Shown here: positions 1 through 10,513 of the stretch, piece by piece | Layout of the letters: every line of letters begins with the position of its first letter | How positions within the stretch are numbered: position 1 is the first letter of the stretch | NCBI GenBank assembly: GCA_001557505.1 | Contig: LSAX01000004.1 | Span: 868,001-932,000 of the forward strand | DNA from: Reticulascus tulasneorum | Taxonomy: Eukaryota > Ascomycota > Sordariomycetes > Glomerellales > Reticulascaceae | Reading direction: 5' to 3' | Length of the DNA: 64,000 nt | Notes under the pieces: generated by a model | What the model was told of the DNA's origin: nothing | The model's database searches: none | Seen by the model: only the letters and a program-made list of their open reading frames with translations | Position numbers and translations under genes: made by a program

Positions 1-396
1 GAGCGGGACGCCTAACAATGCTGTTGTGATAGTCTTGGGGAACTGTGTCGCTACATCGTGATGGAGAGTTGCGGCACGATTGGTGGCTTCGAAAACACCG
101 AGATTGGAAAATTTGGCCAGGCAATCGGATAGGAGTTCATCGAGGCCAAGAGAGTATGCCCGGGCGGATTCGCGTTTGTGCTTCCTGCAGCCATCGAATC
201 CTATCTCGACGTGAAGCACATGCAAGGCATATTTGCTGTTGGAAAGTCCGACAAGCCTTACCAAAGGCCATGATCCTCCCCAAGACGAGTTGAGTGTTGC
301 AACGACGTGGCGGAACAGACGCTGGGAGGCGCTTCGGCAGAAGGCTTTACTGACAAGCCGCAAAGTGGCGAGTCGAAGGCGGCCATCATGACTTAG
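1..396 (-). pseudogene. F-box-like protein fragment, cut by the window edge
   Basis: The minus strand is open in one frame from the left edge to about position 471. It reads like fungal F-box proteins, with a stretch rich in RLATLRLVSKAF followed by QRLFRHVV and, further on, HHDVATQFPK. F-box proteins recruit substrates to SCF ubiquitin ligases. I could not find an in-frame ATG before the F-box-like part, and the segment in front of it (around 394-420) looks short compared with a normal F-box. The gene may be 5'-degenerate, or it may have an upstream exon I could not place. The C-terminal part lies outside the window. The family call is by motif resemblance only. Confidence 0.4.
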
Positions 397-399
397 TGT

Positions 400-1104
400 G
401 TCTGTAGGTCGAGAACTCGAATACCTATCTGGATACCGGAAATTTCCGCTCCTCTCAACAGAGAACGCGATCTAGAGCAGAGTTGTAGTGATAGGTTTGG
501 AGCTCGACCAGAGGAGTGCTTACAGCATCACAAATTTCTCCAGGTAAAAACATCTCGACAAGCCTTGCCTGCCTAGGTAGTTAATATCCACGCCTTCAAG
601 TGTGATGATTCAGATGCCTTATCTGGTGGTGGTTATGATTAGACGATCCCCACAAACGTATCCATCCTGCTGTGTTTTGCGGGGTCAGGAGCAGATGATA
701 ACACAAACTACCTAGTGTAAGATGTTTACCTAATCTTCAAATAGCTGCCTGCTTTAAAAATGATCTTTTGCAACCTCGTAGAAATACAAGCGTTAGCTAG
801 CTGTCAGTGACAATCAATGAGTCAATGACAAGTTTGTGGAGGCAGCACGACTACCAGTTCGCATGTTTTGCCCCATCCTTTCTCAGCAATGTGGCATAAT
901 CCCTGCTGGGACTTGTTTAATTTGTCCTGCCACAAGGAATAACCGATAGGGCATCGGATCAAGAGTACTGTAGCACTATTACTAGTAGACTTTGCTTACT
1001 ATATCTAGTAAATTAGTAAGACTAGGAGAATAATATCTATTGTATCGACAGAATCCACGTCAATCGAGATCCACCCATGCCTGGAACTCGTCAAAATCTT
1101 ATTC
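400..1104. other. Intergenic, no gene seen
   Basis: I see no convincing coding frame here. The stretch from about 960 to 1050 is AT-rich and contains repeated CTAGTA/TACTAG words, likely spacer or 3' flank of the membrane-protein gene that ends at 1105. Confidence 0.5.
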
Positions 1105-3509
1105 CTACTGACTGTCAGGTCCTGTCTGGGTCGGTACCGTAGCTGGTGGTGTAACTGCATCAGCTGCTGTTATAACGGAATCCGATGTAGGTGAATGTGC
1201 GGTAGATGCATCTGTGATGTCGGCCCCAGTCATAGATACATCTGGTGTGGCAGAGATTTCTTCGATCGAGCTCTGCACTTCCAATACCTGGACATGGGTG
1301 TTCATCTTGTCTACCTCCTTGGATTCGCCGCTCGGGTTCTTCAGTCGTGGATGCTCGGGCTCCGTTATGTCCAACAAAGCCAGCTTGTCTCCGCGCTCCG
1401 TCACCGGAACTAACTCGGCTCCTCCCGACCACGTTCCGGCACCAAGCTCCTCGTGGGCCAATCGGTGCAACTGCAAAGCACCATTGGTCTGCCATTCCAG
1501 CTGCTGGTAGGCTAAGATGCCGTATTTCTTTCGAAGAAAAGACAACAAAGGATCGAGAGCGAGCGAGATAGTAATGAGAACTCCGCCCACAATGAAGATG
1601 AACAGCAGCCCAAACATGCTGAACGACACGTATGCTGTGCCGATAACTTTCTGGACTGAAATTTAACAACGAAACTCGAGCAGATGTGGATATAATAGGT
1701 CTACTCACAACATTGCTGCATATCATTTTCTCCATATCATTTTCCGGCCCTTGGTCAAAGTAACGCAGTATGTCTTTTTGTGTTGGGCCAATTACGGTCT
1801 TGATCGTTCCGCCCTGGATTCCAGCCATGGATATATCATTCCAGCTAATGACGTCCAGCATCCATTGGTTATCTGCTAATGGGCCCGAAATCCCCTGTGC
1901 GAGAGAGTGCCGCGCCGTGGAAGCGCGACTGCTAAGCTGCTTGACGATGTACGATAGACCTCCTGTAAACTGAGCCGCGGCCCTCATCGCGAATGCGATT
2001 CGATCCTGGGCCTCTACTCTGTCTGGAAATTTCTCGAATGTTTGCTCGAAAAGATCCCAATCCGAGGTGAGAGGGCCGCAGCGAGCACCTTCAGGTAGGC
2101 CGTTGTCGCAAAGCTGGTAACTCTCCAAGCAACCCAACGGAGCCGCTGCTACATCTTGGGCGTACACCGTGCCCACAGTTATAAGAGTTTCGCTCTCCGG
2201 TTTTTTCGCACCCACGATTACTCCGTCAGGTGTGGTAGCACGATATATTTCATCAGTAACGGGGGCCATGAAGTTTACTCCTCTAGCTGAGATGAAGAAG
2301 AGAGACAGATCTGCACTCGATTTTGGCCAGAGTTCTGGAATTGGAATCATGTCTCCAGCGCCTTCGAGTGGATCGCCACGATAGAAGTAGGCATTCCTAA
2401 CGCTAGTGGTTGATTAGTACATAATGCTGTAGTTAGTGCTTGCGGATCTTGACGTACCCGATATTATAGTCGGGGATGTCGGTGAGCGGACCATCGCCAC
2501 CTAATTGCCTCACGTCCTCTGGGTTACTTATGTATTGGTAGGTAAAATTGCTTGGTGTAACGGTCGTGTTTCCGTAGAAGTATCTCGTGTATGATGCTGT
2601 GGTTGTCGAATTGCGAAATTCTGAGACATAGCCTTCCATAACTAGAGGCGCGCAATGTACGACCTTCCGGAACTGAAATCGTTCTTGTGGCGGTGCGTTG
2701 ATGCCGAAGTGAATGTGGCTGTCTAAATAGCCACTATCAATTAAGATATTTCGATCTTGGCTCTTGCAGATCTTTGGGTCGAAAGGACAGCTTGCATTCT
2801 CATCAACTGTCGTCGGGAGCCTTGGGCTCACGAATGTACCACAACCAAGTAGCCGAGTTGTATCTATGTTGGAACCAAGACATTGCTGCGCGTAGTTCGC
2901 CCAGTTCTCAATCGTCTTCGACAAGTACGGATTATAATATCTGAACCTGTCAAGCCTGCTCTCCTCTTCCATAGCGGTGTAGTTCAGCAACTTGCAGTTT
3001 GCTCCATTCACAAGCATTTCGTTACTGCCCCTGAACGATGATACTTGAGACGAGAAGCCGCTGGCAACAGCAAAGCCCGCACCAGAAAGCAAGGCGAGCA
3101 ATATCACAACCAGCAGTTGCAAGTAACCTCTGGGATCTCGTCGCTTCCATGCCCATAACATTGAAGCGAAGGAAAGAAGACTCGCTTCAGCACTTGCTGA
3201 AGTGCAGAGTACCACCTGGCGTTGCTGATGGATCGCATCTTGGGAGTCCTGTGTAGAGTACATAAAATGGAGTGAGAGACACAAAATCCTCCAGAACCGG
3301 TTACCAACTAGTTGCCATTTGTCAGCAGTGTAGAAACGGCCGTCTTGGATGGTAGTTCAGCACATACCGAAAGCAACAAAGAAAGCCACGAATGCAATGA
3401 GAAGATTTGCATTGGCTCGGTCGAGGGTCAAGGTCCAGCCCATGACGGCACCCCGGGACCAGTTTGTCCAGGTGCCGACGAAGATTGGGTATTGATCAGT
3501 AGAGTCCAT
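1105..3509 (-). CDS. Multi-spanning fungal membrane protein
   Basis: Four exons join in frame: 3509-3368, 3307-2458, 2396-1709 and 1650-1105, giving 741 residues. The introns are 58-61 bp with GT-AG ends. The N-terminus (GTWTNWSRG, then TLTLDRANANLL, then NRFWRI and DAIHQQRQ) is the signature of a widespread but unnamed family of fungal integral membrane proteins. Hydrophobic helices lie near residues 37-50 and 90-115, and another lies near the start of the last exon. Between them is a long, Cys- and Asn-rich extracytoplasmic loop with many N-glycosylation sequons. The C-terminal tail is Ser/Thr/Asp-rich and presumably cytoplasmic. The biochemical role is not known to me. The start was chosen because it alone supplies the conserved N-terminal motif. 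Confidence 0.8.
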
Positions 3510-4702
3510 GTCTGATATAGAAACTTGGGGCTTTTTGAGAATGGATCCTTCGAAGAAGAAAGTCAGGAGGTGAGCAAGATCAGCTGGGTAAGTCTACTGT
3601 CTTTAGAAGAAGATGTGAGGAGAACTCGTCCAAGTGAGCGCTTGGAAAACGCCATCGGGCTCTTAAATACATTTTCCATCGTATTGAAACTACAGTTTTG
3701 CCATGAGATAGTCAAGCAATAGCAACTCATGGAATTTCCGGGTAATGAACCTGCTGCCAAACGCACCACCTTATCTGGAAGGTCGGATTAGACACACGCA
3801 CATCCATCGTCGTATATTTTCCCCAATCCCCTTCACCGGGCTTGGGGTTCTTGCGTTCAAGACCAGCTGAAACTAGGCTAGCGGGCTTGTTCTGGAAATC
3901 TGTTTGAGGATCTTTCCTGAACGAAGAATATTGGTATTGATAGTGGCGGCGCCTCTTGCAGAGGTGCTGACTGTACACGCCAAATGTGCCCAACCACATT
4001 TCGAGACCGGATTACTAAAGCTTGAACTAGCCCATACTGGGCAAATTATCGACCCCAAAGAATTTCACCTTTACGAGTTAGTTAGTCCGAAAGAAAGTCT
4101 TGGACCAATCCAGGTATGAAAGTTGTCTTGTTTATGCTATTTACTTAACTAGCCCGCATAAAGAAACATATGTCTTTAGACACTAAAATTAATGTGTGTA
4201 TTAAGCCTACGAATTGTCTGCGATACGGCTTTCTCATATTGTCGTTCTACGCATATACCGAGAATACCACTCGTGCTGGCTATCGGATACGTAAATGAAG
4301 GGGTCTGAGAGTTGTAATGAATACTTAGAACACGTTAAGTGAAATAGTGTGGACTGGCGAGCTATTGGAAAATCTGGATGTTTATTTAGAAGATATATGT
4401 GGACCTTTTAGTTGATGGGAAGGGGGATTCGAGGCAACTAGATTACCATACTTCCCTATGGGTGTGGCGTTTAGGAGACTTAACTCCAACTGCTATGACT
4501 GTGGAAGGCTTGTTTCTTGATTGAAATGATTTTGCTTGCTACTTGTGGATCAAAATATTTTGTTTTGGGTGATAGATTATGGGTTGGAAGAATGGAGGTA
4601 GCGCGATATACAAACACCCCCCACCCCCGAACTAGTCTTGACAGCCTAATACAATACACGTGTTTTATCTTTGCTGATATTGTTCTCCAACTAACTATGC
4701 CC
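3510..4702. other. Intergenic between two minus-strand genes
   Basis: Only short frames without recognisable motifs are present. It should contain the promoter of the membrane-protein gene starting at 3509 and the 3' flank of the secreted-protein gene ending at 4703. Confidence 0.5.
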
Positions 4703-5095
4703 CTAGCAGACAAGCAGAACTCTGTCCCACGTCTTTGGTCCGATTTTGCAAACGTTGATCTCAAGCTTGAGGAGCGAGTTGCCGGAGCACGGCTCGCCGC
4801 TGAAGCATCCATACAGCGTGCAACCAGCAGCGAGCTCTTGCAGTTGCGCAGCAGTGGCGTCAAATCCAAGCGGGAAAGGAACACCGGCGTCACTCGATTT
4901 CAAACGCAAGGTGATAGGGTCGTTGACTGCGCATGTCTTCGAAGTGGAGAAAACGACAACTCCAACTGAGCTCTGCCTTTTTGTCAGACTTTCTGGAGCA
5001 GAGAGGGCGTCGGCTGGTTCCACCTGGGCGGGAGCCGCAACGATTGGAACGACGAATAAAAGAATTGCGCCGAAAGTTGCTGATGAGAACTTCAT
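4703..5095 (-). CDS. Small cysteine-rich secreted protein
   Basis: This intronless frame encodes 130 residues. Residues 1-21 form a classic signal peptide (MKFSSATF then a hydrophobic core ending VAAPAQ). A Lys-Arg pair at 39-40 (LTKR before QSS) looks like a Kex2 processing site, so the mature part would be about 90 residues. It holds six cysteines (positions 55, 92, 97, 103, 116 and 130), an even number that fits three disulfides, the last being the final residue. I chose the ATG at 5095 rather than the one seven codons upstream because it starts directly at the signal peptide. No family is recognised. Size, secretion and cysteine content are those of a small secreted or effector-like protein, which is an inference. 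Confidence 0.7.
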   Translation of the reverse strand: MKFSSATFGAILLFVVPIVAAPAQVEPADALSAPESLTKRQSSVGVVVFSTSKTCAVNDPITLRLKSSDAGVPFPLGFDATAAQLQELAAGCTLYGCFSGEPCSGNSLLKLEINVCKIGPKTWDRVLLVC

Positions 5096-5116
5096 GATCG
5101 ATAGGCTGGCCGACAA

Positions 5117-6679
5117 GTGTACTGGTATAATTTGGGCAAAAGATATGTATACTGAGAGGGTTGATTTCGAATCGGTTCGTAGATTGAATTGTTTATTTGT
5201 TTGGTCTCCGTTTTCACAGTACGGTCCTACGGTTCTTCTTATACTTCAAGGCCGCCTCCTTCGTTCATGTGTCCAGGATAGTAAGTCGAAATCTGGGGCA
5301 TAACGGCACGTAACTCCGGCGGCGTGTGTAATTACGGCGGCCGCCGCATTGAAGCTTGACTCCTTGTAATGATATTTTTGGAAGCGAGTACCGAGATTTA
5401 GTCCTTGAAATTCCCTTATTAGTTTTGCTAGTTGCTGAGCCGCGATCGTTCCGCCTGTCCATAAATGTAGATTTTTAGACCGTTTCAGCTCTCGCAGTCT
5501 TTTCTAAGGCACAGGCTCTGGAGAAGTAGCGGGCGTACAATTCCAGTGTAGTCGCGGCCGACCGTTGTCACAATTCCTGTTGCTTTACGCACCGATTGCC
5601 CTCACATACTCCCTGTCACATGCAACACCCCCTAGCGGCTGTTCTCAGGCATTATGGGGTTCGTGACCAGGAAAGTGGCCAAAATTGGTTTAGACAAGTC
5701 GGCGGTGCTTTGCGACTCCCTAAAGTTCTGGAATTAAAAAATGTGAACTTTTCCCGAGGAAGAGTCTTGGGTTGCCTGCGCAACAAGCTATATTGGAAGC
5801 TGCTGAGGCTATATATTAACTAGCTATCCAACTGAGCTTCAGGATGTTTAGTCAGATGCCTATACCACTAACCCAGCAGTCCACCAACGGCTGAACCAGA
5901 ACCCCGACCCTATCTCACACACTTTTTCTTTTACAGCTACTACTACTACTACACTGACTTAATAAGAATATTAAGCTGGCTCGTGCCGCCACATACCTCC
6001 GTTGCTTTCCCCGAACAAGGCCGCGTTTCCATTATGTTTTTAGCATTTTCTAAACCAGAGGACCGGGGAAGTCAAAGCTAGGAGCATGCTCCTTCATGAG
6101 AAGTTAGAAACGCGAATCACCTACCAGCCAACATTCCCATCCAGAGCTGGTTCTAAATCGTAGGGCTAGAGCATCTCGTCCTCGTACCTGAGCTTGTATG
6201 GACAATCTCATCAACACCTTTGGGAAGGATCCAAATGGCCATCTTTAGAATGAGGGTGCTTCATTGCAACCTCCCAGCCCAGGTAATGTTCCCACGCGGG
6301 ATTGATAAAGCAGCGACATTGTCACGCGTATTGGTGTCTGATTGCCATAAACACGAGAGTTGGGCAGCGCAATTAGAATTAGAACTACCTGGAGAAGTCT
6401 TTGATTGGTTGTATGCGGTTACATTGTCGCATACCCTACCTAGCTCGTCAGGTGCGTAGTCCCAACTGCATTTACCTGTCCTAGAGGACCCTGATTATGT
6501 ACTTCATCCTGCAGCTAATAATAGATTCCGCCGAAGAAAATATTGAGCACAGGTGAGTCACACTTCCCAGGTTATTATCCTCGTTACGCTACATCAAAAC
6601 CCCGACATCACATCTCCATAGCAATTCCCGTACCAGCAGCAAACGTAGCAGCAAACACGATCTCACGAAATCACCAATA
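5117..6679. other. Intergenic, no gene seen
   Basis: This 1.5 kb has only short, motif-free frames. The end nearest 6680 should hold the promoter of the 2EXR gene. Confidence 0.5.
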
Positions 6680-7339
6680 ATGGCGGTCTTTTACCCTTTT
6701 CCTCGCCTCCCTTCCGAGCTCCGTAATCGCATCTGGGAGCTTTCCATCTGGCCACGAGAAGTCATAATCCAACCACACTACCGAGCGGGCTTAGACTACT
6801 TCTCTTGCCCAACCAAAGTACCAGCAGTACTACATGCCTCTGCGGAATCTCGCTCAGTGCTTCAGTCATTTTACATCATGGCATTCATCTACGGCCAGCG
6901 CCCGCGATATATATGGATCAACTTTGATGTCGATACTATCTATTCAAAGACCTGTGATATCCGAAATTTCGTCGCTGAGAGACTACTTATCCGGCGACTA
7001 AAGATTGACGTGGACTCTTTAGATATGTTCTTTGAAACTGTACCAACAGCAAGATATACATACTATTCTATTTCTTCCAGCATCGCGTGGCTACCATTTT
7101 TGGAGGACCTTATTATTATAGCGGAAGGCACATTTGCAGAGCACTGGTTCAACTGGTATCAGGCGGTCAATGATGTGCACGAGGACAGAGAGGGGCCAAT
7201 CTACGTAAGGGTAATTGGCCCTGATGATGAGATAAACTCGGGGAACTATCAGAGGCGGGATAGAGATCGTCGCAAGGAGCTAGCCGCGAGATATTCAGAT
7301 TATGAGATCTCGGACTCGGAGGGGTCAGCAGAGCTGTAG
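6680..7339 (+). CDS. 2EXR domain protein
   Basis: This single-exon gene encodes 219 residues. The N-terminus reads YPFPRLPSELRNRIWELS, which is the hallmark of the fungal 2EXR domain (a LPxELRxxIWxLS core with a following ExR). A second conserved patch (VLHASAESR, residues 51-59) also matches the usual PAxLHxxxESR pattern. The family is large and lineage-specific in moulds. No enzymatic activity is established to my knowledge. The C-terminus is acidic and Ser-rich (YEISDSEGSAEL). There are no signal peptide or membrane segments, so it is presumably intracellular. It stands alone between intergenic stretches. Confidence 0.8.
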   Translation: MAVFYPFPRLPSELRNRIWELSIWPREVIIQPHYRAGLDYFSCPTKVPAVLHASAESRSVLQSFYIMAFIYGQRPRYIWINFDVDTIYSKTCDIRNFVAERLLIRRLKIDVDSLDMFFETVPTARYTYYSISSSIAWLPFLEDLIIIAEGTFAEHWFNWYQAVNDVHEDREGPIYVRVIGPDDEINSGNYQRRDRDRRKELAARYSDYEISDSEGSAEL

Positions 7340-7885
7340 AATGCGCACCTTGGTTGCAAAGTAGAATATAACTAATTAAAAAGAGCAGTTGGTCGTTGGT
7401 TTTTGGATTATGCCTTGTGGAAAATGCAACACTTATCCGTAGTCCTACAGCTACGCCATAACAGCAGTATAACGGCATCTGACATGTGTAGCTATCTGCT
7501 ACCGCCTGTACCGCCTATAAGTATCTCATATCATGGATCTGCTGCCAAACCAAAAGCCAGGACTTCAATGTTGATATGCTTTCACAATGGCTTTTAGCAA
7601 TCAAAGCTATCTACTTGGCTCAAGAAAGCCGCTAAGAACATGCCAAATGAACCTGCTAGCAAGAGGTATGGGAAATTCGGCGATAATATAGGACACCAGA
7701 CTTAGACCATAGACAGGCCTGCGAATGCATTAGCAGAAGGCGATGGACTATACCTCTCATGCTTCAACGCCCTTCTGCCATACCTTTGTTGACTCCTTAG
7801 CCTACGAGCATTTTGGGATCATTGTACCATCAAGAGTTTGCTCTCCGTCGATCCGCCTGAGAATCCCATACTCCGCTGAAACTGA
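7340..7885. other. Intergenic between convergent genes
   Basis: This spacer lies between the 3' ends of the 2EXR gene and the GH2 gene. No coding frame or structured element is seen. Confidence 0.5.
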
Positions 7886-10513
7886 TTAAGCAGACTGAAT
7901 TGTGACACTGCCACCCTCCAGATTGCCACTCTTGGCGGATACCGTCAGAGTACCGGTAGAACCGGCCTTGTAACGAACAATAGCTAGAGCCAGACCGCTA
8001 AAAGCGTTCCTAATGGTGCTGGGAAAGGCAGTCATATCAGTCGGGTCACCATTGTCGGTAGAGACGATCTCGCCCGGCCCCGAGATGGAGAATGAAATAG
8101 TGTTGTTGGCTCGAGGCACGGTGTCCCCGTTCTTATCAGCTACCGCCACCGTTACGAACGAGAGATCATAGCCATCAGCCTTGATGGTGGTCCTGTCGAC
8201 AGTCACGTTGAGCTTCGCAGCGTCACCGACAGTCTTTCGAATACCAGTAGCCCATTCATTGCCGTCCTTGTAGGTAACAACCTTGAGTTCGCCGGCCGAG
8301 TAGGTGACGTCATTCCAGCGGAAACGATAGGTGAACTGAGCCTTCTTCTGACGACCGGCTGACTTGCCATTGACAAATAGTTCGGCCTCGTCAGCAGAGG
8401 AGTAGACGTGTACAGGCGTCACTAGGCCCTCTCGTTCAGGCCACGTCCAGTGAGGGATGATGTGAGCGGATCTCACTTCTGGCGCCCATCGCGATTGGTA
8501 TATCCAGAAGCGGTCCTTCTTGAAACCAGCCAGATCAATGATGCCGAAGTACGAGCTCCGCCCTTCGTTGGTGAAGGGTGTTGGCTCGCCGAGGTAATCC
8601 CAGCCGGTCCAGACAAACCCTCCTGCGACGTACGGATACGCGTCCTGCTTTCGAAAGACCTTGTCCTGCGTAGTGGCCCAGCTCTCCGAATACAGATCGT
8701 AGGAGCTAACCCACAATCTTTCGGGGTCCATACCCGTAGTTTCGTTGAGGATGGCTACCTCGTCGGGAGTCACGGGGAACATAAACGTGCCGCGCGTGCT
8801 GGTTGTGGAGGCGATTTCACTGCCAAACAGCATCTTGTCGGGGTACAGCTCGTGAAAAGGCGGGTAATTGGAATTCTCACTAAGACCGGAACCCTCACCC
8901 TGGTAGTTGAGACCGAGGATATCCAAGACATCGGCCGTAGGGTTGCCTGGTTGGACAATGTTTAGGCCCATGCTCACAGGGCGGTTAGGGTCCTCCCCGT
9001 GGATAATGTCACGGAGCTCGGCGGCAATGGCAGTGCCAACAGGCTTCGCCTGCTCAAAGATCTCGTTGCCGACGCCCCAGATGATCACCGAAGGGTGGTT
9101 CCTGTCACGGCGGACGAAGGCGCGAAGATCCGGCTCATGCCAATCCTCAAAGATGAGATGAAAGTCGTAATCATTCTTCTTCAAGATCCAAGAGTCGAAC
9201 AATTCGTTGAAAACCATCATGCCCATGGAATCGGCAAGCTCCAGGAATTCAGGGGCGGGAACATTGTGCGCAGTCCTCAGAGCATTAGTGCCCATCTCTT
9301 GCAATATCTGCAATTGGCGCTCTTGGGCTCGGTAGTTGAATGCGGTCCCGAGAGAACCATAGTCAGCATGGTTGGCGGTGCCTTGGATATAAACATGCTG
9401 GCCGTTGATGAGGAGACCTTTTTTGGGGTCATAGGCCACAGATCGGATACCGAAGTTAGTCTCGTATTGGTCGATGACTTTATTGCCATCCTTGATGGTC
9501 GTCACGGCCACGTACATGTTAGGAGTCTGCTGCGGTGGAGGACCCCAAAGCTTGGGGTTCTTGAGCTCGACGGATGCATTAACCCACTCCCTGGAACCAC
9601 CGGCCAACGTGATGGATGATGACGGGAAATTGGCAACAGCACTATTGCTACCAGCTTCCCGGACTTCGGTGACGACTTCGAGCTTGCGGTCGGAGTCACC
9701 GTTGTGCTGGACCTGAACTGCAAGCCGGACGGTAGCCGACGAGCTCGAAACTGCAGGAGTTTCGATCAACGTTCCATACTGGGCAACGTGGGTCTGGTCA
9801 ACCACGACCTTCCATACATTACGGTAAAGACCGGCGCCGGGGTACCATCGGGAGTTCTTCATGCCGTTTTGGAGACGGATGGCCAAGATGTTGCCGTTAC
9901 CAACCAACAGGTAAGGTGTCAGGTCCAGGCGGAACGAGGCATAACCATATGGCCAGCCACCCACAAGAACCCCGTTGAGATACACAGCAGAAAAGGCCAT
10001 GGCTCCGTCGATGTCGAGGTAGACCTTCTTACCGAGATCCTCGATGTCGTGGGAGACGGTGCGTCGGTACCAGCCAGTGCCGTTGTGGGGAAGATTTCCC
10101 AGCCAAGCCTTTCCGCCCGGCACGCCAAAGGGGCCTTTGATGGCCCAGTCGTGGGGCAGATTGACAGCCTCCCAACTGCTGTCGTTAAAGTTTCCTCGGG
10201 TGAAGTCAATGCATCTTCCTGGAGCTTTGCCCGAGGGAACGGGGAACTGGGTTCCATTCCTCATGAAGTCGTTGGCGCTGGGGAGAATCCATGGCTTCAG
10301 GACTTCGTAGGAAAGACCGTCAGGGATCTCGACAAAGCGTTTGAACTTCCAGCCGGCATTGAGGCTGGTGCGGACTCGCGGAGAAGGGGTAGCCGAACCA
10401 TCACGAGGGTCAAGCGTGGTGGTAGCGAGGACAGCGTGAAAGTACACAGCTACCAACAGCCATCTGGACAAAGCTTTGAAGGTAGCAAAGCCAGATTGAG
10501 CATGAAGTGCCAT
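7886..10513 (-). CDS. Secreted GH2 beta-galactosidase-type glycosidase
   Basis: This 875-residue intronless gene has a signal sequence at about residues 14-30 (WLLVAVYFHAVLA). The order is: a GH2 sugar-binding jelly roll (about 95-240, with VNLPHDWAI and RWYPGAGLYRNVW), an Ig-like domain (about 245-358), a TIM barrel (about 360-650), then DUF4982-like and bacterial-Ig-like C-terminal domains. The predicted acid/base is Glu484 (GVGNEIFE) and the nucleophile is Glu566 (MLFGSEIAST). The upstream GTANHADYG and TNALRTAHN segments are typical for the family. The enzyme should remove beta-linked galactose from extracellular oligosaccharides. Beta-glucuronidase or another GH2 specificity cannot be excluded from sequence alone. 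Confidence 0.88.
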   Translation of the reverse strand: MALHAQSGFATFKALSRWLLVAVYFHAVLATTTLDPRDGSATPSPRVRTSLNAGWKFKRFVEIPDGLSYEVLKPWILPSANDFMRNGTQFPVPSGKAPGRCIDFTRGNFNDSSWEAVNLPHDWAIKGPFGVPGGKAWLGNLPHNGTGWYRRTVSHDIEDLGKKVYLDIDGAMAFSAVYLNGVLVGGWPYGYASFRLDLTPYLLVGNGNILAIRLQNGMKNSRWYPGAGLYRNVWKVVVDQTHVAQYGTLIETPAVSSSSATVRLAVQVQHNGDSDRKLEVVTEVREAGSNSAVANFPSSSITLAGGSREWVNASVELKNPKLWGPPPQQTPNMYVAVTTIKDGNKVIDQYETNFGIRSVAYDPKKGLLINGQHVYIQGTANHADYGSLGTAFNYRAQERQLQILQEMGTNALRTAHNVPAPEFLELADSMGMMVFNELFDSWILKKNDYDFHLIFEDWHEPDLRAFVRRDRNHPSVIIWGVGNEIFEQAKPVGTAIAAELRDIIHGEDPNRPVSMGLNIVQPGNPTADVLDILGLNYQGEGSGLSENSNYPPFHELYPDKMLFGSEIASTTSTRGTFMFPVTPDEVAILNETTGMDPERLWVSSYDLYSESWATTQDKVFRKQDAYPYVAGGFVWTGWDYLGEPTPFTNEGRSSYFGIIDLAGFKKDRFWIYQSRWAPEVRSAHIIPHWTWPEREGLVTPVHVYSSADEAELFVNGKSAGRQKKAQFTYRFRWNDVTYSAGELKVVTYKDGNEWATGIRKTVGDAAKLNVTVDRTTIKADGYDLSFVTVAVADKNGDTVPRANNTISFSISGPGEIVSTDNGDPTDMTAFPSTIRNAFSGLALAIVRYKAGSTGTLTVSAKSGNLEGGSVTIQSA

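Noticed and set aside
1160..2350. A long minus-strand frame that seems to be one 396-residue protein
   Set aside because: Its second half reads through an intron into the wrong frame. The spliced four-exon model keeps the hydrophobic helix and the conserved family layout.
5821..5885. tRNA-like words on the minus strand (TTAGTGGTATAGGC and AGCTCAGTTGGAT)
   Set aside because: There is no B box, and acceptor and anticodon stems do not pair. It may be a chance match or a fragment of a tRNA-derived repeat.
8450..8965. Plus-strand frames of 80-280 residues inside the GH2 gene
   Set aside because: They lie antisense to a strongly conserved glycoside hydrolase and show no motifs.
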